Assembly (NCBI GenBank): GCA_039925145.1
Contig: JBDSZL010000059.1
Location: forward strand, 1 to 57,525
Source: JBDSZL01 sp039925145
Lineage (GTDB): Bacteria; Acidobacteriota; Vicinamibacteria; Vicinamibacterales; SCN-69-37
Direction: 5' to 3'
Length of the DNA stretch: 57,525 nt
Within the stretch, counting starts at the first letter, position 1; every line of letters begins with the position of its first letter. Below the pieces are notes generated by a model. That model did not search any database and was not told the origin of the DNA. It saw only the letters and a program-made list of their open reading frames with translations. The translations under genes and the position numbers were made by a program. Shown piece after piece: positions 1 to 8,851 of the stretch.

Positions 1-2576
1 ATGGCTTCGTCGTACATCGCCGACTTCACCTCCTCGGTGAACTCGGGGAAGCGTCCGGTGTCGACGCCGCGATACTCATTGAAATGATAGAAGCCGAGCC
101 ACTGACCGAAGAACTCGGTGGCGAGACGGCGGGCCTTGGGATCCACGGTCATCCGCTTGACCTGCTTCGCGAGCAGGTCGGGATTCGCGAGCTCGCCTGC
201 CGCGGCCGCGCGACGCAGCTCGGCGTCAGGGATGGACGACCACAGGAAGAAGCTCAGACGGCTCGCGAGCTCGTAGCCGGTGAGTGGCTTTTCGGGGCCA
301 CGCGCGTCCGCCTCGACACGATACAGGAACGCGGGCGACACCAGGATCCGGGCGACCAGCGCGCGCAGGGCCGCTTCGTGATCGAGCCGCTGCACGGTGC
401 GGAGGTGGTCGTAGAACCCCCGCAGGTTGGTCTTCTCGACCGGTGTCAACGGGCGGCGCCACGCCTGGCTGGCGAAGGCGATCGCCTTCTGCACGTGCCC
501 GGGTTGGGCCAGCGTCTGCACGCGCGTGACCTCGTCGTAGTGCGTGCGGAGCGCCCGCACGTGCGGGCGGACCTCAGAGGGGAGCGCGGCAATCATCGCC
601 GGCGTGAAATCCTTGATCTGCCGGCTCGGCAGCGACAGCTTGTAGTGCTCCGCCAGCATGCCGAGATACGCGTCGTGATACGGCCAGGAGCCGAACAGGT
701 CGTTCCACGCCTGGTTCAGCCGCGCGCGGCCGGCGCCCTCTACGATGTTCTCGGTAAAGAATCGATCGTTGCGCTGATACTTCACCTTCAGCACGAACGC
801 ATCGTGTTCAGCACTGTTGTACGTGTTGTCGAACGGCGCGGGCACTGGATCCTTGTCAGCGGGATTGGCCTCGCCCTGCGAGTTGGGCGGCAACAGCTCG
901 ACGTACTGCGCCATCCCTGCGCGGAACGTTCTGTAGCCGGGCCCCTGCGGCTCGCCAAGAATGACGCGCTGCGCCGCGTCGCGCGATGAGCCTTCGTCGC
1001 GGTCCGAGACCATCAGCCGGATCACCGCGTTCTTGTCTTGACCGAGCTCGACATCTGCCTGGAATTCGAGGGTGTTCCCGCTGGGCGGCACGTCGATCTC
1101 GAACGAGACCGTCGACTGGGTCGCAAAGTCGTCTGGACCGACGGTACTCCCGTCTGGACTCGTCCCAAACCCCAGCCTCGACGCCGCAGCGGGAGAGAGC
1201 ACCGCTCGCAACGGCTGCGTCGCGGGCACCGGCGCCGGGGCAACGGCGGCTCTCGTGATGATCCGTGGGTTGCGCCAGATGGCAACCGGCTTCACGCCTG
1301 CGCTCGGGTTGACGTTGGTGAAACTGAGAAACACCTTCGACGGCCCCGGCGCCGGCCCCCGTCCGCCGCGCGCGCCGCGACCGCCGAGCGCGTAGGCATA
1401 GTGATGGGTCGGCTCTGCCTCGAGTGACTTGTCGTCGAACATGAGCGGGCTCTCATCGCCCGCGCCACCGGCCGCCACGTCGCCGCGCGCGAAGAACCAG
1501 CTCGGCCATGTCGTCAGTTGTTTGTAGATGTCGTCGGTCCCGGCACGTGCCTTCGCGAGCCATGCCTTCACATCGCGCGTAGGCCCGGGCAGACTCCGCC
1601 ACCGGTCGACCGTCTCTCGCACGGGATACAGCGTGTCGGTCCGGTTCAGGACCGTCCACACGTGCTGCGCGAACCGCGCCGTGATGCCGTCCTTGGCCGC
1701 CAGTCCCGCAAGCGTCGCGGTCGCATCTCCGAGCGCCACGCGGTGCTTGTAGTACCAGGCGACGTAGAACGCCTTGCCGTAACGGTCGAGACCAAACGGT
1801 CGACCGCCTTCGCCGGAGACGACTCGAAACCCCTTGGCCGCATACATGTCGGTGATGCGGCTCAACGCGGAGAGCTCCAGGCCCGTCTGACCGGCATCAG
1901 CATAGAACCCGAGCGGTCCCGCGCCGATGACGGCGTGATCGGCCACGAGCTTTGCGGCTTCGAGGTACCGCTCGATGCTGGCATCCTCGACGAACTGGAC
2001 GTCGCCGAAATTCGTGAAGCCCTCGCCGCCCACCGAGTCGCTGGACGGATCGATGCCGACCGCGATGTCGATGCCGGTCAGATCGCGAATCGCGTAAGCG
2101 TATTCGCCGCTGGTCAGGCGTCGCACGGTCACACGGCCCGGGTCACCCGCATGAGCAACCTCGTAGGCCTTCAGAGAGGACCGGACCCACGCCGCCGCTG
2201 CCTTGCGCTCTGCATCGCTCGGAAACTGCAAGGCCTCGGGCGACGGCATCCGGCTGGTTTCGAGGGCGTCGGCCACCTTCTCCCACTGTTCCCAGTGCGC
2301 CCCCACTGATGGCTGCGCCAGGAGGTTCTCGAGGTTAAAGTTGCCTTCGGGCATAGTGCCGGCGTGGCAATCGAAGCAGTAGGTCGCAAACGTCGGCGGC
2401 ACCGGCCCCGGCACCACCGAGGCTGCAGCAGGCGCGGGCCTGACGCTCGGCGCGGCCCCCGGCATATTTCGAACAGGCACGACGGTCCGGATCGGGCCAG
2501 GCCGCACCGGCGTCTGGGCAAACATCATGGTCGCCAGTGCCATCACAACGGCAAGGCAAAACCCGAGGCGCCTCAT
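1..2576 (-). CDS. DUF1592-family exported heme protein (3' end beyond window)
   Basis: The frame is open from an ATG at 2576 to the left edge (858 codons visible), so the C-terminus is missing. It begins with a signal peptide (MRRLGFCLAVVMALATMMFA) and a Pro/Ala-rich linker. A single c-type heme motif, CFDCH, follows at about residue 75, then a section with the WEQWEKVADALE helix typical of the planctomycete-type cytochrome region. Towards the left edge are the strings RLSFFLWSSIPDAELR and FFGQWLGF and, at the very edge, FPEFTEEVKSAMYDEA, which characterise the DUF1592/DUF1588 region. Family members are periplasmic, often in tandem with DUF1552 proteins in Planctomycetes and Acidobacteria, and their function is not established. 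The missing part should hold DUF1588/DUF1585 and possibly a second heme motif. The family call is firm; the role is unknown. Confidence 0.88.
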   Translation of the reverse strand, partial: MRRLGFCLAVVMALATMMFAQTPVRPGPIRTVVPVRNMPGAAPSVRPAPAAASVVPGPVPPTFATYCFDCHAGTMPEGNFNLENLLAQPSVGAHWEQWEKVADALETSRMPSPEALQFPSDAERKAAAAWVRSSLKAYEVAHAGDPGRVTVRRLTSGEYAYAIRDLTGIDIAVGIDPSSDSVGGEGFTNFGDVQFVEDASIERYLEAAKLVADHAVIGAGPLGFYADAGQTGLELSALSRITDMYAAKGFRVVSGEGGRPFGLDRYGKAFYVAWYYKHRVALGDATATLAGLAAKDGITARFAQHVWTVLNRTDTLYPVRETVDRWRSLPGPTRDVKAWLAKARAGTDDIYKQLTTWPSWFFARGDVAAGGAGDESPLMFDDKSLEAEPTHHYAYALGGRGARGGRGPAPGPSKVFLSFTNVNPSAGVKPVAIWRNPRIITRAAVAPAPVPATQPLRAVLSPAAASRLGFGTSPDGSTVGPDDFATQSTVSFEIDVPPSGNTLEFQADVELGQDKNAVIRLMVSDRDEGSSRDAAQRVILGEPQGPGYRTFRAGMAQYVELLPPNSQGEANPADKDPVPAPFDNTYNSAEHDAFVLKVKYQRNDRFFTENIVEGAGRARLNQAWNDLFGSWPYHDAYLGMLAEHYKLSLPSRQIKDFTPAMIAALPSEVRPHVRALRTHYDEVTRVQTLAQPGHVQKAIAFASQAWRRPLTPVEKTNLRGFYDHLRTVQRLDHEAALRALVARILVSPAFLYRVEADARGPEKPLTGYELASRLSFFLWSSIPDAELRRAAAAGELANPDLLAKQVKRMTVDPKARRLATEFFGQWLGFYHFNEYRGVDTGRFPEFTEEVKSAMYDEA

Positions 2577-2633
2577 AGAATTCCCGGCGTTTTGTTCATC
2601 CTGGATGGATGGAGGAAGTCTACTCCCCGGCAA

Positions 2634-2738
2634 TCAGGGGTGTCCAGCCGCGGGCCGCGCCGCCATCGCACCGGCGCCGATCACAACGATGGGACGCGGC
2701 CGCGCAGGCACGGGCCAAGCCTGACGCAGGTCGGTCAC
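2634..2738 (-). pseudogene. N-terminal stub of a Gfo/Idh/MocA-type oxidoreductase
   Basis: A GTG-initiated frame of 34 residues reads VTDLRQAWPVPARPRPIVVI followed by GAGAM and then stops after nine further residues. A proline/arginine-rich lead into a first beta strand and a GxGxM dinucleotide-binding turn is how Gfo/Idh/MocA sugar oxidoreductases start, but their full length is about 330-400 residues. Nothing resembling the rest of the Rossmann or C-terminal domain follows. I read it as a remnant left by deletion. It could alternatively be a chance frame in GC-rich DNA, though the match to a family N-terminus argues against that. Confidence 0.5.
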
Positions 2739-2754
2739 GGGGATAGATACGACA

Positions 2755-2786
2755 CCGGGTCTCCCGGCGTATCTAAGGAGACCCGG
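2755..2786 (-). terminator. Terminator-like hairpin downstream of the NIPSNAP-like gene
   Basis: A perfect 10-bp inverted repeat (CCGGGTCTCC / GGAGACCCGG) with a 12-nt loop starts 24 nt after the stop codon of the gene at 2810-3109. A second, nested repeat (AGATACG at 2745-2751 / CGTATCT at 2768-2774) could form an alternative stem. There is no U-tract, so it is either a factor-dependent or non-canonical terminator or an mRNA 3'-end stabiliser. Confidence 0.45.
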
Positions 2787-2809
2787 CGAAAGTAGATCGC
2801 TGCGGCCGA

Positions 2810-3109
2810 TCAGCTCTCGAGCATATAGATCTCGCGGCGGCCGTGGTCGATGAGGTCGTGATACCCCTTCATCGCCTCCTGAAACTCTGGCAGCGACATC
2901 GACTTGCGCGAGGTCTCCGCGTACTCTTCGAGACTGGTGACCTCGATTTCTGAGACTACCGTCCAGTAGCGCTCCGCGCTCACGTCGGTCATGATGCGCA
3001 TGCCGCCAAATCCCATCTGGGCGGTGAGTTTCGACAGCGCTCGAAACTTCTCGACCATCGGGCGAGCCTTCCCGGGTTTGCAGTACATGATGTCGCGAAT
3101 CAGAAACAT
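2810..3109 (-). CDS. Small dimeric alpha/beta-barrel (NIPSNAP/ABM-like) protein
   Basis: A 99-residue soluble protein without signal peptide or membrane segment. The pattern (strand MFLIRDIMYCKPGK, helix PMVEKFRALSKLTAQM, strand RIMTDV..RYWTVVSEIEV, helix SLEEYAETSRKSM..PEFQEAMKGYHDLI, strand REIYMLES) is the ferredoxin-like alpha+beta fold of NIPSNAP and antibiotic-biosynthesis-monooxygenase domains, which act as homodimers. No catalytic residue can be assigned. It stands alone between the helicase and the DUF1592 gene, both also on the minus strand. A hairpin follows its stop. The fold assignment is fair; the function is unknown. Confidence 0.75.
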   Translation of the reverse strand: MFLIRDIMYCKPGKARPMVEKFRALSKLTAQMGFGGMRIMTDVSAERYWTVVSEIEVTSLEEYAETSRKSMSLPEFQEAMKGYHDLIDHGRREIYMLES

Positions 3110-3199
3110 AACGGCCTCCGCGGTATATAAGACACCGCGCGTGGCCCACTATCAAGCGTCGCGAATGTGTCTGACCCTGACAGGACCTCGCGCTGGCGA

Positions 3200-4966
3200 C
3201 TACGGCGCCTCTTCGCGATGGCGCCGGACCTGGACCTTCTGCCCCCGGAGGGTCGCCTTCTTCATGGCGTTGACCACGGCATCGGCAATGTCCTCGGGCA
3301 CCTCGACCAGGGAGAATTGATCCGAGATCTCGATCGCGCCGAGCTCGCGCGACGTGATGCCCGCCTCGTTCGTGATGGCTCCTACCAGATCGGCGGGGCG
3401 GATGCCCGCCCGCCGCCCGGCTCCGACGAAGAGGCGCGCCACGCCACGCCCTTGTTCACGCGGTTCGAACCGCCGCTCGGGTTTGGCGGATCGCGGTCCA
3501 GGAGATCCGGCAGGTCTTGCTTCGCGCTGGACCTTTGCGCCACGCAGCGGCGCGCTGCTCGGAACGGCTGATGGCACCTCGCGGGTTTCATCGTCGCCAT
3601 CGCCCTGCAGGGCGATGTGCGCGAGCTTGACGGCTGCGGCGGCCACATCGAGGACGTCGAACTCCTGCGCGAGCGTCTCGACCACGACGCGCACGTCATC
3701 GAGATCGCCGGCGAGCAACCGCTCGCGCAGCGACGCGCGGGTCAGGTCGAGGCGCCGGGCACGCAGATCGGCGACGGTCGGCAGTTTCGCCACTTCGATC
3801 TTCTGCCGGGTGACGCGCTCGATGCTCAGCAACAGCCGATGCTCGCGCGGCTCAGCGAGCGTGATGGCCGTCCCCTCACGACCGGCGCGCCCCGTCCGGC
3901 CGATGCGGTGCACGTAGGCGTCAGGGTCCGACGGGACGTCGTAGTTGACGACGTGCGACAACTGCTGGATGTCGAGGCCGCGCGCTGCCACGTCGGTGGC
4001 CACGAGCAGATCGGCCTTGCCAGACCGAAACCGCTCCATCACGACCTCGCGCTGCCGCTGCTGCATGCCGCCGTGCAGCGCCTCGGCGCGATAACCGTGG
4101 GAGTTCAGCGTCTCGACCAGCGAGTCCACCTCGAGCCGGGTGCGGCAGAACACGAGCGCAGAGGCGGGATTCTCGACATCGAGGACGCGCTGCAGCGCCA
4201 CCCCCTTATGGGCCTTCGCGACCACGTAGGCTACCTGGCGAACGCGGGGCAACTGGCCCGCGGCGGTCTTCTCGCGGGCGATGGTGATGCGAGCCGGATT
4301 GCGCAGGTGCCGCTCGGAGATGGCGCGAAGCCTCGGCGGCATCGTGGCCGAGAAGAGCGCCGTCTGACGCGTCACGGGCGTGGCTTCCAGAATCGTGTCG
4401 ATATCCTCGGCAAAGCCCATGTCGAGCATCTCATCCGCTTCGTCGAGCACGAGAATGCGCAGGGCCTCGAGGTTCAGCGACTGACGCCGCAGGTGATCGA
4501 GCGCCCGCCCGGGCGTGGCGACAACGATGTCGACGCCACGATCGAGCGCTCTGATCTGCTGGAACATCGGGGCGCCGCCGTAGACCGGCACCACGCAGAG
4601 GCCCGTACCCCGCGCGTACTTGTGGGTCGCTTCGGCCACCTGCATCGCCAGTTCGCGAGTCGGCACGAGCACGAGGCCCCGCGGACGACCGCGGCTCGCG
4701 CCGGCCTTGGGTTTGGCCGCCGGAGCGCCGCCGTCGCCTTCGAGCAGGCGGTGCACCATCGGAAGCACGAAAGCCGCCGTCTTGCCGGTGCCCGTGGCGG
4801 CCTGGGCAAAGAGGTCGCGGCCGGAGAGCACGATCGGGATCGATTCCACCTGGACCGGTGTCGGCTCTTCATAGCCCAACCCGGCCACAGCCTTGACGAG
4901 CGAGGCGCTCAGACCGAGTCGGGCAAACGAGGTGGCATCAGCGGGGGCACTGGGAACGGTCGTCAT
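3200..4966 (-). CDS. deaD: DEAD-box ATP-dependent RNA helicase with DbpA-type RNA-binding domain
   Basis: Unwinds structured RNA using ATP; relatives act in ribosome assembly and cold adaptation. From the start used here: Q motif near residues 13-43, Walker A AATGTGKT at 56-63, PTREL, TPGR, the DEAD box (VLDEADEMLDMGF), SAT (LFSATMPP) and HRIGRTGRAGREG. A C-terminal DbpA-type RNA-binding fold (ARLFVGAGRRAGIRPADLVG onward) follows a basic linker, the CsdA/DeaD arrangement. I chose the ATG at 4966 because GGGGGA lies about 10 nt upstream; ATGs at 4984 and 5008 are in frame but add only unconserved residues. All helicase motifs are intact. The gene stands alone. Confidence 0.93.
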   Translation of the reverse strand: MTTVPSAPADATSFARLGLSASLVKAVAGLGYEEPTPVQVESIPIVLSGRDLFAQAATGTGKTAAFVLPMVHRLLEGDGGAPAAKPKAGASRGRPRGLVLVPTRELAMQVAEATHKYARGTGLCVVPVYGGAPMFQQIRALDRGVDIVVATPGRALDHLRRQSLNLEALRILVLDEADEMLDMGFAEDIDTILEATPVTRQTALFSATMPPRLRAISERHLRNPARITIAREKTAAGQLPRVRQVAYVVAKAHKGVALQRVLDVENPASALVFCRTRLEVDSLVETLNSHGYRAEALHGGMQQRQREVVMERFRSGKADLLVATDVAARGLDIQQLSHVVNYDVPSDPDAYVHRIGRTGRAGREGTAITLAEPREHRLLLSIERVTRQKIEVAKLPTVADLRARRLDLTRASLRERLLAGDLDDVRVVVETLAQEFDVLDVAAAAVKLAHIALQGDGDDETREVPSAVPSSAPLRGAKVQREARPAGSPGPRSAKPERRFEPREQGRGVARLFVGAGRRAGIRPADLVGAITNEAGITSRELGAIEISDQFSLVEVPEDIADAVVNAMKKATLRGQKVQVRRHREEAP

Positions 4967-5084
4967 CTCCCTATTGTCCCCCATGCAGCCCGATGGCCAC
5001 GATTTCAACTCGCGGCTGTCACAAAGCTTTCATCAGCGGACCGCTCTCTGTGCGCCACACTGACGTGAAGACCAGGTTCGTGGC

Positions 5085-5237
5085 ATGGCCGCATTCGAGA
5101 GTCAGGGCCGTGCGAATTGTCATAACGGCCCGATGTTCTCCGATTACGCGCAGCACGTCGTGGGTGTGCCCGATGACCCGAAGCTGACGGCGTCAGATCG
5201 CATCGCCGGCCGGGCGACAAGCTCGTGGGAGTGCTGA
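5085..5237 (+). pseudogene. Remnant of a diheme cytochrome c peroxidase (MauG/CcpA type)
   Basis: A 50-residue frame reads MAAFESQGRANCHNGPMFSD and then YAQHVVGVPDDPKLTASDRI before stopping. Diheme peroxidases carry GRxNCxxCHNGPxFSDxxxH with a CxxCH heme site. Here the heme motif has collapsed to NCH, losing one cysteine and its spacing, and both the upstream heme domain and the downstream C-terminus are gone. It lies in the gap upstream of the PEP carboxykinase gene. I read it as a decayed internal fragment, not a functional heme protein. Confidence 0.6.
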
Positions 5238-5289
5238 CGCTGCTGTCAAATTGCCAAACGCGAAGCTCCGATGTGACAATCCTCTCCAG

Positions 5290-8200
5290 ATGCCTGACTC
5301 CGATGGCGCACTGAGCCACTGCCATCCACAGAACGACGACGACCCACTTCGCACACGGTCCCCGGACGACCCGTCCCAACCCCTGACGCTGGGCTTCGAC
5401 CACGACCTCACTCCCGAGGAGCGGCAGGCTCGGCGAACGGAGCTGCTGCAGTACATCAACCTGAAGCTCGCCGCACACGGGCAGCCGGTATCAACCGCAA
5501 GCGGCGCCGCCGATCTGGTCCGCGTGGCGCACGGGCTGCTCGCGAACTTCGACGAGAAGACGCGGCTGCTCGAGGATTATCGGTGTCCGGCTGATACGCG
5601 CATCGAGCAATTCCTCAATCACCACTTCCACGACGAACTGCCGCGGGGCGAGGCCCTCCGGCTGCCCGGCCGGACGCTCATCCTCGATACCCACGGCCTC
5701 GCACGCGTTCTGTCCCTGCCGGCAGACGGCGACATCTTCCGGAACGACATCGTCACCTCGTACCGGGTGCGTAACGGCGTGCTGCACAACCCGCGAAGCG
5801 ATCGCCGCACCAGCGCCGGCACGTTTCACATTGCAGCGGGTGGCCTCCCCGTCCCAGGCGACAAGCGCGAGGTACCGCGCGCCACTTTCGTCCGCCTGTT
5901 CCAGCTCGCGGTCGCGCCACCCGACGATCTGCTCCGTCTCCCGTTCACCGCCAATCAGCCGCAGCAGGCGCGCACGTGGTTGTCGTTGCTCCTGCGCCCG
6001 ACGGTGTGTCCATCGGTGCCCGGATACACGCCGGGCTTGTCGATGGAAACCCGCTTCTTCGCGCCCGGATCCCTCGCGAGCAATCTCGATTTCGTCGAGT
6101 CGATCTTTGGCAATGCCGGCGACCCCTATCTCGTGGAGAACGACGCGGGACTCGACGTGTCGCACTGGAGTGGCCACACCGGCTGCGTGGTTCTGGCGAC
6201 CCATCTGCAAGGTGTGCGCAAGGTTGACGTCGGCCTGCCGCATATCAGCGAAGCCACGGACCGCCAGCGCGCCGACAGCATGTGCTGGAGCTCGCCCGAC
6301 GAGCTGTACAACGACGGCGACGCCTTCAAGGCGACCTGCCGCACCGATGCCGGCGTCATTATCACGATCATCGCGGACAACTATTTCGGGTACTGCAAGA
6401 AGGAAGTGAAGACGCAGATCAGCTACGCCGCCAACTTGATGGGCAACGTCGAAGAGGAGCACGCGGGTGGCGCCGTCGTGTTCGCCAGCTACGCGCTCGG
6501 TGACTCCTTCCAGGCCAACAGCCGTCAATACAACGGCCGGACGCTCGACGACGTGAAGCGCGACTACGGACACGTGATGGATGTGCGCCCCGCCGGCCAC
6601 GCCGTGGATCGGCGGTTCCCACATCTGATTTACATTCCGGAGGATGCGCTGGCCGATCTGCGCACGCAGACGATCTCGTGGCAGCGGCTTGGTGAAACCC
6701 GCAGCATCCCGCTGCTGCCCGACGAGGTCTATATGGCTCCGTCCGGCTACAGCGTCCGGATGGAGAAGCACCCGGCCGCACCCAGTTGGCGCCTGATCGG
6801 CACGGCCGGCGAAGGTCTGTTCTGCCACAAGCCCTGCACCGTGTCGGGCGGAGGCAAGAGCGAGATCAGCAAACCGATTGTCGACTACATGCAGTACGGA
6901 CCGGTGTTCGTCTCGGACTTCGCGCGAGACGCCGCGATCATCGACGAGATCCTCGAGCGCGATTACACCGACCGCTGGCGACCCGAAGTACTGGCCGAGC
7001 AGCGTTACGATCGCTTTCCGAGCCGCCCGATCCTGAGCGGCCAGCGCTCGCTCGGCAGCGTGATCAAGCTGCTCACGCCTTCCGAGGACTACACCGATCC
7101 GTACAACAGCTGGCTTCAGCAACTGCCCGCGCACATCCTCGTGCTGGTGTTCGCCATCAAGCGCTTCCACGACCCGGCGTGGGGGCCTGACTGGCGCGAA
7201 CACTTCAGTGTCGACACCGTGAACGGCTCGCCCGGACATGAGTTGAAGCTGCACAACCGCAAACTGGTGGGCACGTACCTGCGCGTCGGTCTCAGCGGCG
7301 ATCACGGCTGGCGCACCTTCAAGGTACGCCAGGACTTCTACCCCTCTGCCAAGGTGCAGACAGAGGACGACATCTCGGCGTCGGTCGTCGTCCCCGGCAC
7401 GGCCCTCGGGCCGCTGCCCGAGTACCTCACCCGCTGGCAGGGCCCGTCGTACAAGTTCGTGGCAAACACCGAGTACCGCCTCTTCCAGCGGCCTGACGAT
7501 GCGGTGCACCGAGGACTGGACAAACAGGCGGAGTCAGACCTGGCCCGGCGCGACGTGAACTTCATCTCGAACTTCGAGCCCCTCTCGCGCGATCAGGTGC
7601 GGGACATGCTCGAGAAGGTCGTGGACTTCGATGCCTTCACCGAGCCGGTCAAAGACCTGCTGCGGTCGGTACACGAAGGGGACAGTGGGTACGTCGTGTG
7701 CTCGGCAAATCCGCGTCGCGTCGGCGGCGTGCCGACGAAGAACCCGCGGTACCTCCAGGATCGACCCGACATGGCCGATCCATTTCCGCGCTACGTGGCC
7801 GAGATGGGATCGCGCCTCTGGCGCGCGCTCCCGCACGACCACGCGCTGCATGTCCCGGTCGGCACGGTGCTCTCGGGCCGCCGCAACAACCCTCCAGAGA
7901 AAGCGTGGGGCATTCGAAGTCTGGCTGTCTACAATCCCATCCACTTCCAGCAGCTGCCCGAGCTGTTCATGGATTACATCTGCTCGCTGACGGGCAAGAG
8001 TCCATCGACCACCGCGGCAGGCAGCGAAGGTGCGCTGACCAAGGGTCCCTTCAACGCCCTGCGCGCCGCGGCGGATCTGAATGCGGCGCTGGTCAGCATG
8101 ATCCTGACCGGGCTCGCCGGCTTCTCGACGGCCGCCGGGCATGTCGGCCCGCAGCACCGGTTCGATCACGACATCAGCCTGCTCGTCCCGGAGGTGTGGG

Positions 8201-8847
8201 CGCGCATCTCGCCAGCGGAACGCGACCCGGCATTTCTCGTTCGCGAGCGCCTGCTCGAGCCGGTGCCCGACATCGAGTGGGACGGCGCGGTGCTCCCCGC
8301 CCGCCGACTGGGCTTCAGAATCACCAGCCGGTTCGTGCGGCGCTACTTCGGCCGCATCTTCGACAATCCCGACAAGGTGTTCGACACGTCCATTCTGCGA
8401 CCCGAGACGCAGGACATCGAGTCGTATGCCGATGGCGTGCGATACATCATGGAAGCGTACCAGCGCGTGGCGCTGCAGTACTTCGCAGACGGATCGATTG
8501 ACGACTGCTGCCCGCCGCTCCAGGCGCTGCTCCACATCATGGCGCACGGGCAGTTCGAAGGCCGCGACGAACGCGACCCTGCCATCAGGGCCCTGTTCAC
8601 GCGTGAATCCCTGCTCGCAAGCGACTGGTATCGCGCGCGGCTCGCCGCCAAACAACGGCACGACAACGCGCTCTGGCAGCGGCATCACGCGTATCTGGAG
8701 GGCGCGCTCGCCGACCGACGGCGCTTCAGCGCCACCATGCTGCGGATCATCGAAGACCGGCATGCGCTCGTGCAGCGACGAATCGCCCACGTGTCCTCAC
8801 CGGATTACCTGGTCGAGCTGGAAGGCACGATCGGTCGTCAGACGTAG
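5290..8847 (+). CDS. PPi-dependent phosphoenolpyruvate carboxykinase (very large form)
   Basis: About 1,185 residues, cytosolic, no signal peptide. I recognise the PPi-type PEPCK family, which interconverts PEP + CO2 + phosphate and oxaloacetate + diphosphate without nucleotides and is roughly twice the size of ATP/GTP-PEPCK. Supporting conserved blocks are DNYFGYCKKEVKTQISYAAN, the phosphate-loop-like TVSGGGKSEISKPI near residue 517, RPDDAVHRGLDKQAE, NFISNFEPLS and GKSPSTTAAGSEGALTKGPF. The upstream TTG at 5251 would add 13 poorly structured residues, so I prefer ATG 5290; neither has a strong ribosome site. The gene is alone and ends 4 bp from the convergent 8852-9424 gene. No ATP- or GTP-PEPCK is visible here. 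The assignment rests on remembered family motifs, not on a search. Confidence 0.83.
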   Translation: MPDSDGALSHCHPQNDDDPLRTRSPDDPSQPLTLGFDHDLTPEERQARRTELLQYINLKLAAHGQPVSTASGAADLVRVAHGLLANFDEKTRLLEDYRCPADTRIEQFLNHHFHDELPRGEALRLPGRTLILDTHGLARVLSLPADGDIFRNDIVTSYRVRNGVLHNPRSDRRTSAGTFHIAAGGLPVPGDKREVPRATFVRLFQLAVAPPDDLLRLPFTANQPQQARTWLSLLLRPTVCPSVPGYTPGLSMETRFFAPGSLASNLDFVESIFGNAGDPYLVENDAGLDVSHWSGHTGCVVLATHLQGVRKVDVGLPHISEATDRQRADSMCWSSPDELYNDGDAFKATCRTDAGVIITIIADNYFGYCKKEVKTQISYAANLMGNVEEEHAGGAVVFASYALGDSFQANSRQYNGRTLDDVKRDYGHVMDVRPAGHAVDRRFPHLIYIPEDALADLRTQTISWQRLGETRSIPLLPDEVYMAPSGYSVRMEKHPAAPSWRLIGTAGEGLFCHKPCTVSGGGKSEISKPIVDYMQYGPVFVSDFARDAAIIDEILERDYTDRWRPEVLAEQRYDRFPSRPILSGQRSLGSVIKLLTPSEDYTDPYNSWLQQLPAHILVLVFAIKRFHDPAWGPDWREHFSVDTVNGSPGHELKLHNRKLVGTYLRVGLSGDHGWRTFKVRQDFYPSAKVQTEDDISASVVVPGTALGPLPEYLTRWQGPSYKFVANTEYRLFQRPDDAVHRGLDKQAESDLARRDVNFISNFEPLSRDQVRDMLEKVVDFDAFTEPVKDLLRSVHEGDSGYVVCSANPRRVGGVPTKNPRYLQDRPDMADPFPRYVAEMGSRLWRALPHDHALHVPVGTVLSGRRNNPPEKAWGIRSLAVYNPIHFQQLPELFMDYICSLTGKSPSTTAAGSEGALTKGPFNALRAAADLNAALVSMILTGLAGFSTAAGHVGPQHRFDHDISLLVPEVWARISPAERDPAFLVRERLLEPVPDIEWDGAVLPARRLGFRITSRFVRRYFGRIFDNPDKVFDTSILRPETQDIESYADGVRYIMEAYQRVALQYFADGSIDDCCPPLQALLHIMAHGQFEGRDERDPAIRALFTRESLLASDWYRARLAAKQRHDNALWQRHHAYLEGALADRRRFSATMLRIIEDRHALVQRRIAHVSSPDYLVELEGTIGRQT

Positions 8848-8851
8848 AGGT

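Noticed and set aside
84..989. 301-residue plus-strand frame at the left edge
   Set aside because: Antisense to the DUF1592 gene, whose minus-strand frame carries the real motifs to the edge.
3462..3476. GGTTCGAACC sequence resembling a tRNA T-loop
   Set aside because: It lies inside the helicase coding region and no acceptor or anticodon stem can be formed around it.
5491..7509. 672-residue open frame antisense to the PEP carboxykinase gene
   Set aside because: High-GC codon bias leaves the complementary frame open; composition is Arg/Gly/Val-rich without domains, while the plus strand has clear family motifs.
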